Both the position numbers and the translations under genes were made by a program. The notes under the pieces were generated by a model, which ran no database searches, was not told the origin of the DNA, and worked only from the letters and a program-made list of their open reading frames with translations. From Cavia porcellus (lineage: Eukaryota > Chordata > Mammalia > Rodentia > Caviidae), in NCBI RefSeq assembly GCF_034190915.1, contig NW_026947545.1, positions 1,302,001-1,366,000 on the forward strand: 64,000 nt of DNA. The letters run 5' to 3'. Shown here piece after piece: positions 60,960 to 64,000 of the stretch. Numbering within the stretch: position 1 is the stretch's first letter; the number at the start of each line of letters is the position of its first letter.

Positions 60960-63780
60960 TGGCAATGTACGATGGAGAAAAGGACCGCGGGGTGGTCAGC
61001 ATGTGGAGGTCAGGGAACATGCAGTGGCAACTTAGGATAGGTTTCTGAAAAACATCGCGGGGTGGTGCGCATTTCATGGGTGTGTAACATTACATTCACT
61101 AGTAGGAGTGAGCAAAACATCACGGGGTGGTGTGAATCAGAGGGTCTGAATTAGTATAGGCAGTGAGTGGAAATGTAGGATGGAGAAAAGCACCGCGGCG
61201 TGGTTAGCATGGGGAGGTCAGGGAACATGCCCTGGCAATGTAGGATAGGTTTCTGAAAAACATCGTGGGGTGGTGCGCATTGTATGGGTGTGTAACATTA
61301 CATTCACTAGTAGGAGTGAGAAAAACATCACAGGATGGTGTGAATCGGAGGGTCTGAATTAGAATAGGCAGTGAGTGGCAGTGTAGGATGGAGAAAAGCA
61401 CCGCGGAGTGGTCAGCATGGGGAGGTCAGGGAACATGCAGTGGCAATGTAGGATAGGTTTCTGAAAAACATCGCGGGGTGGTCTGCACTGTATGGGTGTG
61501 TAACATTACACTAACTAGTAGGATTGAGAAAAACATCATGGGGTGCTGCGCATTCTATGGGTGTGTAACAGTACATTCACTAGTAGGAGTGAGAAAAACA
61601 TCACGGGATGGTGCGCATTGTATGGGTGTATAACATTACATTCACTAGTAGGAGTGAGAAAAACATCACGGGGTGGTGTGAATTGGAGAGTCTGAATTAG
61701 GATAGGCAGTGAGTGGCAATGTAGGGTGGAGAAAAGCACCGCGGGGTGGTCAGCATGGGGAAGTCAAGGAAAATGCAGTGGCAATGTAGGATAGGTTTCT
61801 GAAAAACATCGCGGGGTGGTGCGCATTGTATGGGTGTGTAACATTTTATTCACTAGTAGGAGTGAGAAAAACATCACGGGGTGGTGTGAATCGGAGGGTC
61901 TGAATTAGGATAGGCAGTGATTGGCAATGTAGGATGGAGAAAAGCACCGCGGGGTGGTCAGCAAAGGGATCTCAAGGAACATGCAGTGGCAATGTAGGAT
62001 AGGTTTCTAAAAAACTTCGCGGGGTGGTGCGCATTGTATGGATGTGTAACATTACATTCACTAGGTGGGGTGAGAAAAACTTCACGGGGTGGTGTGAATC
62101 ATAGGGTCTGAATTCGGATAGGCAGTGAGTGGCAATGTAGGATGGAGACTAGCACCGCGGTGTGGTCAGCACGGGGAGGTCAGGGAACATGCAGTGGCAA
62201 TGTAGGATAGGTTTCTGAAAAACATCGCATGGTGGTGCGCATTGTATGGGTGTGTAACATTACATTCACTAGTAGGAGTGAGAAAAACATCACGGGGTGG
62301 TGCGCATTGTATGGGTGTGTAACATTACGTTCAGTAGTAGGAGTGACAAAAACATCACGGGGTGGTGTGAATCGGAGGGTATGAATTAGGATAGGCATTG
62401 TGTGGCAATGTAGGATGGAGAAAAGCACCGCGGGGTGTTCAGCATGTGGAGGTGGGAAGATGCAGAGACAATGTAGGATAGGTTTCTGAAAAACATCCGG
62501 GGTGGTGCGCATTGTATGGGTGTGTCACATTACAATCACTAGTAGGAGTGAGAAACACATCACGGGGTGGTGCCCATTGTATGGGTGTGTAAAATTACAT
62601 TCACTAGTAGGAGTGAGAAAAACATCACGGGGTTGTGTGAATCGGAGGGTCTGAATTAGGATAGGCATTGAGTGGCAATGTAGGATGGAGAAAAGCATCG
62701 CGGGGTAGTCAGCATGTGGAGGTGGGAACATGCATTGACAATGTAGGATAGGTTTCTGAAAAACATCGCGGGGTGGAGCGCATTGTATGGGTGTGTAACA
62801 TTACATTCGCTAGTAGGAATGAGAAAATCATAACGGGGTGGTGTGAATCGGAGGGTCTGAATAAGGATAGGAGGTGAGTGGCAATGTAGGATGGAAAAAA
62901 GCACCGCAGGTTGGTCAGCATGGGGAGGTCAGGGAACATGCAGTGGCAATGTAGGATAGGTTTCTGAAAAACATCCAGGGGTGGTGCGCACTGTAGGTGT
63001 GTGTAACATTACATTCACAAGTAGGAGTGAGAAAAAAACTCACAGGATGGGGTGAAACGGATGGTCTGAATTAGGATAGGCAGTGAGTGGCAATGTAGGA
63101 AGGAGAAAAGCACCGCAGGGTGCTCAGCATGCGGAAGTCAGGGAACATGCAGTGGCAATGTAGGATAGGTTTCTGAAAAACATCGCGGGTTGGTGCGTAT
63201 TGTATGGGTGTGTAACATTACAATCACTAGTAACAGAGAGAAAAACATCGCGGGGTAGTGTGAAACCGAGGGTCTGAATTAGGATAGGCAGTGAGTGGCA
63301 ATGTAGGATGGAGAAAAGCACCGCGGTGTGGTCAGCATGGGGAGCTGAGGGAACATGCCGTGGCAATATAGGATAGGTTTCTGAAAAACATCGAGTGGTG
63401 GTGCGCATTTTATGGGTGTGTTACATTCACTAGTAGGAGAGAGAAAAACATCACGGTGTGGTGCGCATTGTCTTGGTGTGTAACATTACATTCTCTAGTA
63501 GGAGTGAGAAAAACATCACGGGGTGCTGTGAATCCGAGGGTCTGAATTAGGATAGGCAGTGAGTGGAAATGTAGGACGGAGAAAAGCACCGCGGGTTGGT
63601 CAGCATGGGGAGGTCAGGGAACATGCAGTGGCAATGTAGGATAGGTTTCTGAAAACATCGCGGTGTGGTGCGCATTGTATGGGTGTGTAACAGTACATTC
63701 ACTAGTAGGAGTGAGCAAAATATCACGGGGTGGTGTGAATTTGAGGGTCTGAATTAGGATATGCAGTGAGTGGCAATGTA
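60960..63780 (+). repeat. Second copy of the 3.0-3.4-kb block, two monomers shorter
   Basis: It has the same marker order as 57520-60760 but lacks two monomers. One loss is visible as a fusion near 62110: GAATCATAGGGTCTGAATTC of one unit runs into GGAGACTAGCACC of the next but one. From about 63340 the GTGTGTTACATTC unit recurs, as at 40.8, 57.2 and 60.4 kb. Confidence 0.87.
61464..61801 (+). repeat. 338-bp unit with three S1 copies
   Basis: It lies 3434 bases after 58030-58367 and has the same S1 trio, with local changes such as ACACTAACTAGTAGG in the first copy and GGGTGCTGCGCATTC in the second. Confidence 0.92.
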
Positions 63781-64000
63781 GGATGGAGTAACGCACCGCG
63801 GGTTGGTCAGCATGTGGAGGTCAGGGAACATGCAGTGGCAATTTAGAATTGGTTTCTGAAAAACATCGCGGGCTGGGGCGCATTTTATGGGTGTGTAAAA
63901 TTACATTCACTAGTAGGAGTGAGAAAAACATCACAGGGTAATGTGAATCAGAGTGTCTGAATTAGGATAGGCACTGAGTGGCAATGTAGAATGGAGAAAA
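63780..64000 (+). repeat. Array continues past the right edge
   Basis: The last anchor is at 63808. The following unit has S1 at 63859-63923 and S2 at 63924-63996, and the window ends four bases into S3. The array therefore continues beyond the window. Confidence 0.93.

Larger units (their letters stand above)
1..64000 (+). repeat. Uninterrupted 208-bp-family satellite array filling the window
   Basis: Every part of the window matches one tandem unit in one orientation. The anchor GGTCAGCAT recurs at positions such as 171, 444, 717, 924, 1197 and so on to 63808, giving 281 complete units (first 14-221, last ending 63858). Spacings are almost all about 208, 273 or 338 bases, with three of 65. 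My hand-derived consensus of 208 bases has roughly 58 A, 27 C, 78 G and 45 T, about 50 percent GC but strongly G-rich on this strand. No inversion, mobile element insertion or unique spacer was seen. An array this long with nested higher-order structure is typical of eukaryotic centromeric or other heterochromatic satellite. The species and family are not recognised. The array extends beyond both window edges. Confidence 0.97.

Noticed and set aside
1..64000. CRISPR-like regular spacing of conserved and variable segments
   Set aside because: The whole 208-bp unit is repeated with gradual divergence. There are no unique spacers between short repeats, and the unit length is far above that of CRISPR arrays.
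1..64000. CENP-B box in the monomer
   Set aside because: I compared both strands of the consensus by eye with the TTCG-N4-A-N2-CGGG core and found no match, so there is no sequence evidence for CENP-B binding. Centromere identity remains only a possibility.
1..64000. A hidden novel gene system, RNA gene or regulatory cassette
   Set aside because: Unit-by-unit anchor spacing leaves no unexplained stretch longer than about 20 bases, so there is no room for one in this window.

Overview
The window is satellite DNA from end to end. I found no protein-coding gene, RNA gene, transposon, CRISPR array or unique sequence. A hand walk along a conserved anchor (GGTCAGCAT and its variants) gives 281 complete repeat units, all in the same orientation, plus a 13-base fragment at the left end and a partial unit at the right end. 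The spacing between anchors accounts for every base, so nothing longer than about 20 bases is left unexplained. A long, one-directional, hierarchically organised array like this points to a eukaryote, in a heterochromatic or centromere-type location. CpG-pattern decay in the most variable part of the unit suggests a cytosine-methylating genome (vertebrate or plant). I do not recognise the satellite family and cannot name the species.

The basic unit is 208 bp and is made of three related subunits, here called S1 (65 bp), S2 (73 bp) and S3 (70 bp). Each opens with a version of AAAA-A/G-CA-T/C-C-G/A-CGGGGTGGT and closes with GTAGGA. Units vary mainly in the number of S1 copies: about 194 units have one S1 (206-210 bp), about 77 have two (about 273 bp), 7 have three (about 338 bp), and 3 are 65-bp remnants with neither S1 nor an intact S2.

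Above the monomer level there are several layers of duplication. 1-6.35 kb: mixed units with a 1168-bp tandem duplication at 3.66-5.98 kb. 6.35-9.53 kb and 13.58-17.7 kb: paralogous segments offset by 7.2-8.1 kb. 17.85-26.6 kb: nested duplications offset by 2.4, 3.0-3.2 and 5.44 kb. 28.5-39.4 kb: two nearly identical 5.3-kb tandem copies differing in length mainly by one 65-bp insertion, plus the start of a third. 39.5-42.8 kb: paralogous to 55.9-58.7 kb. 44.4-53.4 kb: a distinct subfamily (GGACACATG, GAATCATAGGG) forming a seven-monomer higher-order repeat, itself contained in a duplicated 4226-bp block. 57.5-63.8 kb: a tandem duplication of about 3.0-3.4 kb whose copies differ by whole-monomer deletions.

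No genes act together here. Open frames of 60-173 codons occur in nearly every unit on both strands, but they are by-products of the repeat and are not annotated as coding. The interest lies in the evolution of the array: an ancestral subrepeat of about 65 bp, expansion limited to one subunit, and a visible record of unequal exchange and block duplication.
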